From NCBI GenBank assembly GCA_035718085.1, contig DASTHS010000248.1, positions 1 through 7,540 on the forward strand: 7,540 bases of DNA, given 5' to 3'. This DNA comes from DASTHS01 sp035718085 (GTDB taxonomy: Bacteria; Actinomycetota; Acidimicrobiia; Acidimicrobiales; Palsa-688). Positions 1 to 6,386 of this stretch are shown here, piece after piece. Made by a program: the position numbers and the translations under genes. The notes beneath the pieces were generated by a model, which saw nothing but the letters and a program-made list of their open reading frames with translations, did no database searches and was not told the DNA's origin. Position 1 is the first letter of the stretch, and each line of letters starts with the position of its first letter.

Positions 1-481
1 GGAAGCGGGCCTCGAGGCGCGCCCCGTGCATCACCGACACCACGTCGTCGTCGACCTCGAGCAGCGGCCGGCCGTCGCCGCGCAGCTGGGTGCGCGACCG
101 CACCTGCACCAGCCGGCCGACGGGGGCGAGGGCCGCCAGCCGCCGCCACGGGCGCACGAGGGCGTCGGCCTCGGCGGGCAGGGCGTCGTCGGGGCCCGGC
201 CAGCGCAGCTCCCGGCGCACCACCAGGGCGCCGTCGGCGGGGGCGGGCAGCTTGAGGGTCCACTCCTCCACCTGGGCGCCGTCGGCGGCGCGCTCCGCCC
301 GGTGGCGGAGGGTCACCCCGGCGCGCACCAAGCGGAGGTCGTCGGTGTCGAGGTAGGTGGCGGTCATGCGCGCCTCGGGGAGGGCGACCGCTTCGACCCC
401 CTCGCCGAGGTCGTCGAGGGCCGGCATGCGGAACGCGCTGCCGGCGTCGAGCTTGACCTCCGACTCGGTGGGCGCCGCCAT
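1..481 (-). CDS. CYTH-domain (triphosphate tunnel metalloenzyme) protein, 3' end outside window
   Basis: The first 160 residues of a CYTH-superfamily protein are visible; the frame is open to the left edge, so the C-terminus is missing. CYTH enzymes hydrolyse or cyclise triphosphates (tripolyphosphate, thiamine triphosphate, ATP) in a beta-barrel tunnel with a divalent metal. The sequence shows the N-terminal ExExK signature (E6, E8, K10), a YLDTDDLRL strand near residues 43-51, the basic LRHR pair (R59, R61), WTLKL (K77), RRE (R89-R90-E91), RSR (R128, R130) and an acidic LLEVDDD strand (140-146). These are the charged tunnel residues in the order expected for the family. Many actinobacterial relatives continue into a CHAD domain, but this cannot be seen here. 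The ATG at 481 puts ExExK right at the N-terminus, as usual. It lies 37 bases after the PEP carboxylase stop, has no Shine-Dalgarno sequence and may be leaderless. The substrate is unknown. Confidence 0.85.
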   Translation of the reverse strand, partial: MAAPTESEVKLDAGSAFRMPALDDLGEGVEAVALPEARMTATYLDTDDLRLVRAGVTLRHRAERAADGAQVEEWTLKLPAPADGALVVRRELRWPGPDDALPAEADALVRPWRRLAALAPVGRLVQVRSRTQLRGDGRPLLEVDDDVVSVMHGARLEARF

Positions 482-488
482 CGCGCCG

Positions 489-494
489 AGCCTA
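489..494 (-). promoter_or_regulatory. Putative -10 element of a leaderless promoter for the CYTH gene
   Basis: Read on the minus strand, TAGGCT fits the actinobacterial -10 consensus TANNNT and is followed by exactly 7 bases (CGGCGCG) before the ATG at 481. That spacing would place the transcript start at or next to the A of the start codon. It lies in the 37-base gap after the PEP carboxylase stop. No convincing -35 box is seen. Confidence 0.42.
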
Positions 495-518
495 GGGGCG
501 CCGCCCGCCGGCCCCCAG

Positions 519-3251
519 CTACCCCGAGTTGCGCAGCCCGGTGGCCAGGCCGTTGAGGGTGATGAGGATGCCCTTCTCCACCACCCGGCTGCGGTCGCCG
601 GCCCGCCAGCGGGCCAGCAGGTCGACCTGGAGGTGGTTGAGGGGGTCGAGGTAGGGGATGCGCCGGCGCAGCTCCTCGGCCAGGCCGGGCTGGCCGGCCA
701 GCAGGTCGTCGCTGCCGGTGATCGCCGCCAGCGCGGCGGTGGCCCGGCCGTGCTCGGCGACCAGGCGGTCGAACACCGTGGCCCGCAGCGCCTCGTCGGG
801 CACCAGGGCGGCGTAGCGGGCGGCGATGGCCAGGTCGGTCTTGGCCAGCACCATCGCCATGTTGTCGAGCACCGACCGGAACCACCCCCACCCGTCGCGC
901 ATGGCGCGCAGCAGCTCGAGGCCGCCGCCGTCGATGTGGTCGGCCAGGGCGGTGCCGGCGCCGTACCAGCCCGGCAGCATGATCCGGCACTGGCTCCACG
1001 AGAACACCCAGGGGATGGCGCGGAGGTCTTCCACCCGGTCGGAGGCGGTGCGCGACGCCGGGCGGCTGCCGATGTTGAGCTCGGCGATCTCCCGCACCGG
1101 GGTGGCGGTGCGGAACCACTCGACGAACCCCTCGGTGCCGTACACCAGGTCGCGGTAGGCGGCCATCGACGCCGCCTGCATCGCCACCGCGGCGGCGTGG
1201 TGGGCGGGGTCGACGCCGCCGAGGGGCCGGCGGGGCAGCACCGACGCGGCGGTGGCCTCGACGGCGGCGGCCAGCAGGGCCTCGAGGCCCCGGCGGGCGT
1301 GGTCGGGGTCGGAGTAGCGGGCGGCGATCACCTCGCCCTGCTCGGTGAGGCGGATGCGCCCCTGCACGCTCCCCGCCGGCTGGGCCACGATCGCCTCGTA
1401 CGCGGGACCGCCGCCCCGCCCCACCGTGCCGCCGCGGCCGTGGAAGAGCACCAGGCGCACGCCGGCCCCCCCGGTCACCTCCACCAGCTGCTGCTCGGCC
1501 GCCTGCAGGGCCCAGATGGACGCCAGGTAGCCGCCGTCCTTGTTCGAGTCGGAGTAGCCGAGCATCACCTCCTGCCACCCACCCGCCGCCGTGACCGCGT
1601 CGCGCCACAACGGCAGGGCCAGCAGGTCGGCGATGGTCGCCCCCGCCCGGGCCAGGTCGTCGATGGTCTCGAACAGCGGCACGATCGCCGGGCCCAGCTG
1701 GAGCGGCCGCCCGGTGGCGGGGTCGGCCGGGCGCAGCAGGCCGACCTCCTTGCACAGCACCGCCACCTCCAGCACGTCGCTGACCGTCGCCGCCTTCGAG
1801 ATCACGTAGGTGGGCACCGCCTCGGGCCCCAGCCGGGCCACCGCGGCGGCCGCCTCCCGCAGGATGGCCAGCTCGCCGGCCGTGCGCTCCCCGTAGTCGG
1901 CCCACGGCGACACCAGCGGACGGGCCCGGCCCAGCTCCCCCACCAGCAGGGCCACCCGCCCGGCCTCGTCGAGGGCCAGGTAGTCGGCGTGCTCGCCGGC
2001 GACCGCCAGCAGCTCGGCCACCACCACCTCGTGCACGTCGGCGTTCTGGCGCAGGTCGACGCTGGTCAGGTGCCAGCCGAACGCCTCGACCGCCCGGCGC
2101 ACCGGGGCGACCCGGGCGCGGGCCAGGCGGCCGGCGCCGTGCTCGCACAGCGACGCCTCGATGGCGGCCAGGGCGGCGGCGAGCTCGCCGACGTCGGCGA
2201 AGGCGGCCAGCTCGGCGCGCGGCTCGGGGCCCGGCACGGTCCCCAGCACCCCCTTGGCGGTGGCGGCCAGGCGGGCGTAGAGGCCGTTGACCGCCCGGCG
2301 GTACGGCTCGTTGGCCCGGAACGGGTTGTCGTCGCCGCTGCGCTCGGCCAGGTCGACCACGGCGGGCGACGCCGCCACCAGGTTCCCCGACATGGCCAGC
2401 TCGATGGCCAGGCGCCGCAGGCGGGCCAGGTGGGCGGCGAACGCGCTGGTCGCCTGGCGGTCGACGGCGTAGCGCAGCACCTCGGCGGTGACGAACGGGT
2501 TGCCGTCGCGGTCGCCACCGATCCAGGACCCCATGCGCAGCACGGGTGCGGTGGTGCCGGTGGCGAAGAGCTGCTCGAAGGTGGCCTGCAGCGCCGGCAG
2601 GGCGTCGAGCAGGGTCAGCTCGTACCAGCGCAGCGACTGGTTGACCTCGTCGCGCACCCGGAGGCGCTGGGGCCGGAGGATGGCCGTCTGCCACAGGGCG
2701 GTGACCTCGACGCGCAGCGCCTCCTCCCACGTGTCGGTGTCGTCGGCCAGCTCCCGCCCGGCGAGCAGGGCGGCGATGGCCCGGGTGCGGTCGAGCACGG
2801 TGCGCCGGCGCACCTCGGTCGGGTGGGCCGTGAGCACCGGGGTGACCAGCACCGAGCGGGCGACCTCGGCGGCCCGCTCCGCCCCGAGGGTGGCGGTGAC
2901 CGTGGCGGCGGCAGCGGCCAGGGTGCCGGGCGGGGCCGCCCCGGGGGCGTCGCCCTGGGCGCGGGCCCGCCGGGCCTCCCGGGCGGCGCGGTTGGCGGCC
3001 TGGTCCTCGGCCACGTTGGCCAGCAGCGAGAAGAGGCTGAACGCCCGCACGAGGGGCAGCACGGCGTCGTCGGCCACGTCGGCGAGCAGCGGGAGCAGGG
3101 CGTCGTCGCTGCGGCCCCGCCGCTCGGACGCGGCCGCCCGGCGCACGGATTCGACGAGGTCGTAGACGGGCTGGCCGGCCTGCTCGGCGATCACCTCGCC
3201 CAGGAGGCGGCCCAGCAGGCGGATGTCGTCGGCGGCGTCAGGGGTGGCCAC
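519..3251 (-). CDS. ppc: Phosphoenolpyruvate carboxylase
   Basis: PEP carboxylase (910 aa; E. coli enzyme 883 aa) makes oxaloacetate from phosphoenolpyruvate and bicarbonate in the cytoplasm, refilling the TCA cycle. All signature blocks are present in order: TAHPTE with catalytic H143, GSWIGGDRDGNP (241-252), DLRQN (399-403), YVISKA (482-487), MLGYSDSNKDGG with K571, FHGRGGTVGRGGGP with R606 and R612, RLTEQGE (634-640), PWVFSWSQ (747-754) and the C-terminal tail ending RNSG. The residues matching the E. coli aspartate-inhibition site (R612, K804, an Arg within 862-864, and N908 by motif position) are kept, so allosteric control is plausible. The GTG at 3251 is chosen because the typical N-terminal segment DDIRLLGRLLG follows directly; the stop is TAG. 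It starts 10 bases after the PP2C stop, with only a weak ribosome site and no promoter-like hexamer, which suggests translation from a vWA-PP2C-ppc transcript. It is intact and confidently identified. Confidence 0.97.
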   Translation of the reverse strand: MATPDAADDIRLLGRLLGEVIAEQAGQPVYDLVESVRRAAASERRGRSDDALLPLLADVADDAVLPLVRAFSLFSLLANVAEDQAANRAAREARRARAQGDAPGAAPPGTLAAAAATVTATLGAERAAEVARSVLVTPVLTAHPTEVRRRTVLDRTRAIAALLAGRELADDTDTWEEALRVEVTALWQTAILRPQRLRVRDEVNQSLRWYELTLLDALPALQATFEQLFATGTTAPVLRMGSWIGGDRDGNPFVTAEVLRYAVDRQATSAFAAHLARLRRLAIELAMSGNLVAASPAVVDLAERSGDDNPFRANEPYRRAVNGLYARLAATAKGVLGTVPGPEPRAELAAFADVGELAAALAAIEASLCEHGAGRLARARVAPVRRAVEAFGWHLTSVDLRQNADVHEVVVAELLAVAGEHADYLALDEAGRVALLVGELGRARPLVSPWADYGERTAGELAILREAAAAVARLGPEAVPTYVISKAATVSDVLEVAVLCKEVGLLRPADPATGRPLQLGPAIVPLFETIDDLARAGATIADLLALPLWRDAVTAAGGWQEVMLGYSDSNKDGGYLASIWALQAAEQQLVEVTGGAGVRLVLFHGRGGTVGRGGGPAYEAIVAQPAGSVQGRIRLTEQGEVIAARYSDPDHARRGLEALLAAAVEATAASVLPRRPLGGVDPAHHAAAVAMQAASMAAYRDLVYGTEGFVEWFRTATPVREIAELNIGSRPASRTASDRVEDLRAIPWVFSWSQCRIMLPGWYGAGTALADHIDGGGLELLRAMRDGWGWFRSVLDNMAMVLAKTDLAIAARYAALVPDEALRATVFDRLVAEHGRATAALAAITGSDDLLAGQPGLAEELRRRIPYLDPLNHLQVDLLARWRAGDRSRVVEKGILITLNGLATGLRNSG

Positions 3252-3261
3252 CGCGTCAGCT

Positions 3262-4137
3262 TCACACGCCGGGAGGCCCCTGCGGTCCGGTCGGGGTGCC
3301 GGCCTCCTCGGGCCGGGCGTGCGGGCCCACCCACACGGCCAGCAGGGTGCGGTCGTCGCCGACGCCCTGCCTGCTGAAGTCGGTGATGCGGGCCAGCTCC
3401 AGCGGGTCGGGCGGCGACGCCAGGGCGGCGGCCAGCGCCGGGGCGACCGTCGTCGGCCCGTCGCGCACGGCGTCGCCGACCCCGTCGGTGACCACGACCA
3501 GCGCCTCGCCGGGCGCCAACGCCACCTCGGCGGTCTCGGTGCGCGGATCGTCGGCGGGCAGGGCGGCGGTCGCGGTGGTCGCCGTCGAGGCCCCGTCGTC
3601 GGGGTCGACCCACAGCTCGACGAGCACGCCGTCGCGCCGCACGTAGGCGGTGGAGTCGCCGACGCGGGCCAGGGCCACGGCGCCGTCCGGGGTCACCGTG
3701 GCCGCCACCAGGGTGGTCGCCCCCTCGCCGCCGGCCACCGCGCCCGACGCGGCCAGCACGGCGGCGGCCGGCGACGCCCCCGCGGCCAGCGCGTCGACGG
3801 CCGCGGCGACCGCGGTCGCCGACGCCGCCGCCGCGCCCGGCCGGCTGCCGACGCCGTCGGCCACGGCCAGCGACAGCCGGCCGGCGTCCCAGCACCACCC
3901 GTAGGCGTCTTCGGGGCCGGTGCCGCCCACCCGGTGGCGCACCCCGGCCAGCGACGCCACCCGCACGCTGAGGGCGCCGTCGTCACCCCCGTCGGCCCGC
4001 ACGGCGGCGTCGGCGGCGGCGGCGCGCTGGCGCAGCTTCCAGGGGGCGTCGCTGGCGGGCGACGGCCGGCCCAGCACCGGGCGGCGCAGCGGCGCGCCCA
4101 CGTCGGCCCCGTCGCCCGTGGCGGGCGGCGTGCTCAC
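3262..4137 (-). CDS. PP2C-type Ser/Thr protein phosphatase (TerY-P triad / YegK-like)
   Basis: This 291-aa soluble protein has a PP2C-fold domain at about residues 57-270. PP2C enzymes remove phosphate from Ser/Thr using a two-metal (Mn/Mg) centre. Visible motifs are the basic GVRHR segment (65-69) with ED (76-77), VADGVGS with D94, the VGDSTAYV strand (159-166), VVTDGVGD with D218, and GDDRTLL with D261/D262. All four metal-binding acidic positions are therefore present and it should be active. Before the domain is a polar Ala/Arg-rich stretch of about 55 residues. After it is a Pro/Gly-rich tail (about 272-291). No signal peptide or membrane segment is seen. The start is GTG at 4137, 10 bases after the vWA stop; PEP carboxylase follows 10 bases after its own stop. 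With the adjacent vWA protein and kinase it makes the kinase/phosphatase/vWA set known from E. coli YegI-YegK-YegL. The likely substrates are the kinase itself and its targets (inference). Confidence 0.92.
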   Translation of the reverse strand: MSTPPATGDGADVGAPLRRPVLGRPSPASDAPWKLRQRAAAADAAVRADGGDDGALSVRVASLAGVRHRVGGTGPEDAYGWCWDAGRLSLAVADGVGSRPGAAAASATAVAAAVDALAAGASPAAAVLAASGAVAGGEGATTLVAATVTPDGAVALARVGDSTAYVRRDGVLVELWVDPDDGASTATTATAALPADDPRTETAEVALAPGEALVVVTDGVGDAVRDGPTTVAPALAAALASPPDPLELARITDFSRQGVGDDRTLLAVWVGPHARPEEAGTPTGPQGPPGV

Positions 4138-4147
4138 GCGCCCGACG

Positions 4148-4852
4148 TCAGTCGAGCTGGTCGACGGCGATGGCCGTCATGCCGGCCACGTCGGGGGGTG
4201 CCAGCTGGGCGGCGCCGCTGTAGACCGACGCCGAGGAGCTGACGATCGACGAGATCAGCCCCTTCATCAGCTCCGGCACCAGCGTCGCCGGGTTGGAGCC
4301 CTCGTCCGCGATGAACGCCCGGTTGGGCTTGCCCTCGGTGACCGCCGCGAGCACCTCGGGGTCGGCCTGGCCGAAGCCGAAGGCGAGGATGTTCGGGTGC
4401 CGCTTCCAGGACGGGTCGACCAGGGCGGCGTGGGCCGCCTTCCAGCGGGCCTCCTCGTCGGTGGGCCGGCCGTCGGAGATGAGCACCACCGCGGGGCGGT
4501 ACCACTTGTCGCCGGTGGCCCGCCCGGCGGTGTAGTCGTCTTCGATCTGGCGGCGCAGGTGCTCGAAGGCGGCGGCGTAGGAGGTGCGGCCCTCGGCGCC
4601 GACCGGCGGGATCACCTCGACCAGGCTCAGGTCGGCGAGGGGCAGCACCGTGCGGGCCACATCCGAGAAGGTGACCACGCCGAAGCGGATGACCTCGGCG
4701 ATGGCCGGGTCTTCGCCCACCGCGCTGCGCAGCAGCGGCAGCTGCTCGTTGACGCTGTCGAGGGGTGCGCCGGCCATCGACGCCGACACGTCGAGGCACA
4801 GGTAGAAGGGGAAGACGGCGTACCGCTCCTCGACGCCGACCGCATCGCTCAT
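4148..4852 (-). CDS. vWA-domain protein, TerY/YegL-like
   Basis: This 234-aa protein consists almost entirely of one von Willebrand A domain, a fold that binds partner proteins through a metal-ion-dependent adhesion site (MIDAS). The complete MIDAS is visible: DVSAS (D21, S23, S25), T90 in the RTSYAAA segment, and D127 in VLISDGRPTD. The surrounding sequence (LDSVNEQL, DPAIAEV, GVVTFSD, KWYRPAVVL, SSSASV near the end) follows the TerY/YegL pattern rather than the Mg-chelatase or secreted vWA types. There is no signal peptide or membrane segment, so it is cytoplasmic. The open frame extends upstream to 5335, but that part is low-complexity sequence antisense to normal coding and overlaps the kinase. 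The ATG at 4852 begins the conserved domain and has a TANNNT box 7 bases before it. TerY-type vWA proteins are thought to act as the scaffold or substrate of the accompanying kinase and phosphatase; that role here is inferred from context. Confidence 0.92.
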   Translation of the reverse strand: MSDAVGVEERYAVFPFYLCLDVSASMAGAPLDSVNEQLPLLRSAVGEDPAIAEVIRFGVVTFSDVARTVLPLADLSLVEVIPPVGAEGRTSYAAAFEHLRRQIEDDYTAGRATGDKWYRPAVVLISDGRPTDEEARWKAAHAALVDPSWKRHPNILAFGFGQADPEVLAAVTEGKPNRAFIADEGSNPATLVPELMKGLISSIVSSSASVYSGAAQLAPPDVAGMTAIAVDQLD

Positions 4853-4955
4853 CGCCGCCACGGTACCGGGCGGGTCGCCGCTAGACCGAAGCCGGCGGGC
4901 TCCCCCCAGCTCCGGGCTCCTGCGCACCGGGCGGGCGCCCTGCGGGCACGCGGCG
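4853..4955. other. Intergenic gap between kinase and vWA genes
   Basis: This 103-base gap is the longest in the window. It carries the putative -10 box for the vWA gene. Read on the minus strand it also contains two copies of GGAGCCC 17 bases apart, and a small GCCC-GCA-GGGC hairpin (4937-4947) close to the kinase stop. The hairpin has no following T-run, so it is not called a terminator. No small ORF with a credible start is seen. Confidence 0.5.
4860..4865 (-). promoter_or_regulatory. Putative -10 element of a leaderless promoter for the vWA-PP2C-ppc unit
   Basis: On the minus strand TACCGT matches TANNNT and is followed by exactly 7 bases (GGCGGCG) before the ATG at 4852. There is no Shine-Dalgarno sequence in those 7 bases, which fits a transcript starting at the start codon. 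No clear -35 box is seen. Confidence 0.45.
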
Positions 4956-6386
4956 TCAGATGCCGAGGAAGGGGCTGACCAGCATGGCCACGAGCAGCAG
5001 CCCCACGCAGGCCAGCGCGAAGTCGATGAACGCCAGGGCGGCGACCCGCCGGGCGGCGCCCCCCTGGCCGGTGCGGATGCGCCGGTAGGTGCGCTGGTGC
5101 ATGCCGGCCCACTGCACCACGGCCTGGGCGAGGGCGGCGCGCGCCGCGGCGGTGACCGGCGGCGGCGGCTGGGTGACCACCCGCACCGGGCCGAGGGGCA
5201 CACCGGTGGCCACCCCGCCCGACGGGCGCCCCGGCGCCGGGCCGGCGCGGCCGGTGATGGCGGCGCGCCCCGGGCCGACGGGCCCGGCGGTGATGGTGGT
5301 GCGGGCCCACGCCTGCGACCGGGGCCGGGCGGCACGGGGCCGCACGGCGACGTCGGGGGCGGCGGGCCCGGCCACCGGCTGGGCGGGGATCGACGGTGCC
5401 GACGACCCCTGGGCGCGGTGCACGGCGTCGCGGAGGGCCCGGGCGCCCAGGTCGACCAGCACGTCGTCGAGGGCGGCCGCCCACGTCGAGGCCGGCGGCC
5501 GGGCCGCGGGGTCGGCCACGCTCAGGCTGCGCGACGCCACCCCCCAGATCGGGGCGTCGGGGCCCAGCGACGGGGCCCGCAGCAGCCCGGCCGGCACGTC
5601 GAGCTCGACGTCGACGGCCTCGCCCGCCGCCTGGCGCTTCTGGAGCGGGAAGTGGGCGGCGCCGACCAGCCGGAGGAAGATCAGGCCCAGCGAGTAGCGG
5701 TCGGTGAAGGGCCCCGGGTTGCCCTCCACCGTCGGGTCGTGCCAGTTGGGGGTCATGGCCCGGCGGCGGTCGTCGGCGCCGGCCGGGGTGCCGTCGGCGC
5801 CGTGCAGCTCGCCGTTGTCGAGGTCGAGGAGGAACACCTGGGGGCCCTGCGCCGTCGACCACAGCACGTTCTTGGCGGACAGGTCGCCGTGCACCACGTG
5901 GGGGTCGCCGGCCTCCATGGCCTCGAGCACCCGGGCCAGGGCGTAGACCACGGCGATGCGCTGCGGGTCGCCCTGGGCGGGCAGGGCCAGGCCGTAGGCG
6001 GCCGAGCGGCGGGCGGGGTCGGCGGTGAGGTAGCTGAGGGTGGCCAGGCGGGCGACGCCGTCGCGGTGGCGCACCGAGAACCGCCGTGGCGCCCGGGGCA
6101 TCAGCAGCCCGACGGTCGCCGGCCCGTCGGTGACCACCGCCGACGGCCACGCCGTGGCCGCGGTCAGCCGGCTGCGCAGCTGGGCGTCGGCGAGGGCCGC
6201 CGGCCAGGCGACGATCCGCTGCAGCCCGTCACCGTGGAGGGGCCGCCGGTGCTCCTTGTAGAGCACGCCCGGGCGGTCGGGCAGCTCGAAGACCCGGCCC
6301 TCGCCGCCTTCGGCCAGCAGCGGGCCGGGCCGCAGGTCGCGGCGGGCGACCACCACCGGCACGGGCGGCGCCTGCGGGGCGGTCAC
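4956..6386 (-). CDS. Atypical Ser/Thr protein kinase with C-terminal membrane anchor (TerY-P triad / YegI-like)
   Basis: This 476-aa Hanks-type kinase shows the glycine loop EGGEGRV (26-32), the ATP lysine K44 in VLYKE, TAWP...GLLMPR (78-98, typical of the YegI/TerY-associated kinases), the catalytic loop HGDLSAKN (D168, N173), DLDNG at the DFG position (188-192) and D229 in TDRYSLG (helix F). HGD replaces HRD. Residues 316-415 are a Pro/Ala/Arg-rich linker. A helical basic stretch follows, then one strong hydrophobic segment (about 448-470) ending only a few residues before the C-terminus, so the kinase domain should sit on the cytoplasmic face of the membrane. There are no PASTA repeats. 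The frame is open further upstream to 6584, but GTG at 6386 is chosen because it overlaps the transporter stop in the four bases GTGA and the upstream extension is unconserved Arg/Gly sequence. Partners are the vWA and PP2C proteins encoded downstream; its targets are unknown. Confidence 0.88.
   Translation of the reverse strand: MTAPQAPPVPVVVARRDLRPGPLLAEGGEGRVFELPDRPGVLYKEHRRPLHGDGLQRIVAWPAALADAQLRSRLTAATAWPSAVVTDGPATVGLLMPRAPRRFSVRHRDGVARLATLSYLTADPARRSAAYGLALPAQGDPQRIAVVYALARVLEAMEAGDPHVVHGDLSAKNVLWSTAQGPQVFLLDLDNGELHGADGTPAGADDRRRAMTPNWHDPTVEGNPGPFTDRYSLGLIFLRLVGAAHFPLQKRQAAGEAVDVELDVPAGLLRAPSLGPDAPIWGVASRSLSVADPAARPPASTWAAALDDVLVDLGARALRDAVHRAQGSSAPSIPAQPVAGPAAPDVAVRPRAARPRSQAWARTTITAGPVGPGRAAITGRAGPAPGRPSGGVATGVPLGPVRVVTQPPPPVTAAARAALAQAVVQWAGMHQRTYRRIRTGQGGAARRVAALAFIDFALACVGLLLVAMLVSPFLGI
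6383..6386 (-). other. GTGA stop/start overlap joining transporter and kinase
   Basis: The transporter ends in TGA at 6385-6383 and the kinase begins with GTG at 6386-6384, sharing the four bases GTGA. A G-rich run (GGTGGGGGTGGG) about 6-18 bases before the GTG may serve as a ribosome site. The arrangement is typical of coupled translation and implies co-transcription. Confidence 0.8.

Noticed and set aside
364..2730. A 788-codon minus-strand open frame in another frame over ppc
   Set aside because: Arg/Pro/Gly/Ala-rich translation without motifs, fully overlapping the ppc and CYTH coding sequences.
357..3377. A plus-strand open frame of 1006 codons opposite PEP carboxylase
   Set aside because: It is an antisense shadow: the GC-rich codon bias of the minus-strand gene removes stops from this frame. 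The protein is low-complexity Gly/His/Arg/Gln sequence with no domain, while the opposite strand encodes a complete, motif-perfect enzyme.
4937..4947. Hairpin GCCC-TGC-GGGC after the kinase stop as an intrinsic terminator
   Set aside because: The stem is only 4 base pairs and no T-run follows on the minus strand. Such stems are expected by chance at this GC content.
4853..5335. Upstream extension of the vWA frame giving a 395-residue protein
   Set aside because: The extra 161 residues are Pro/Arg/Ser-rich, overlap the kinase coding sequence and precede the start of the conserved vWA domain. ATG 4852 with its upstream -10-like box is a better start.
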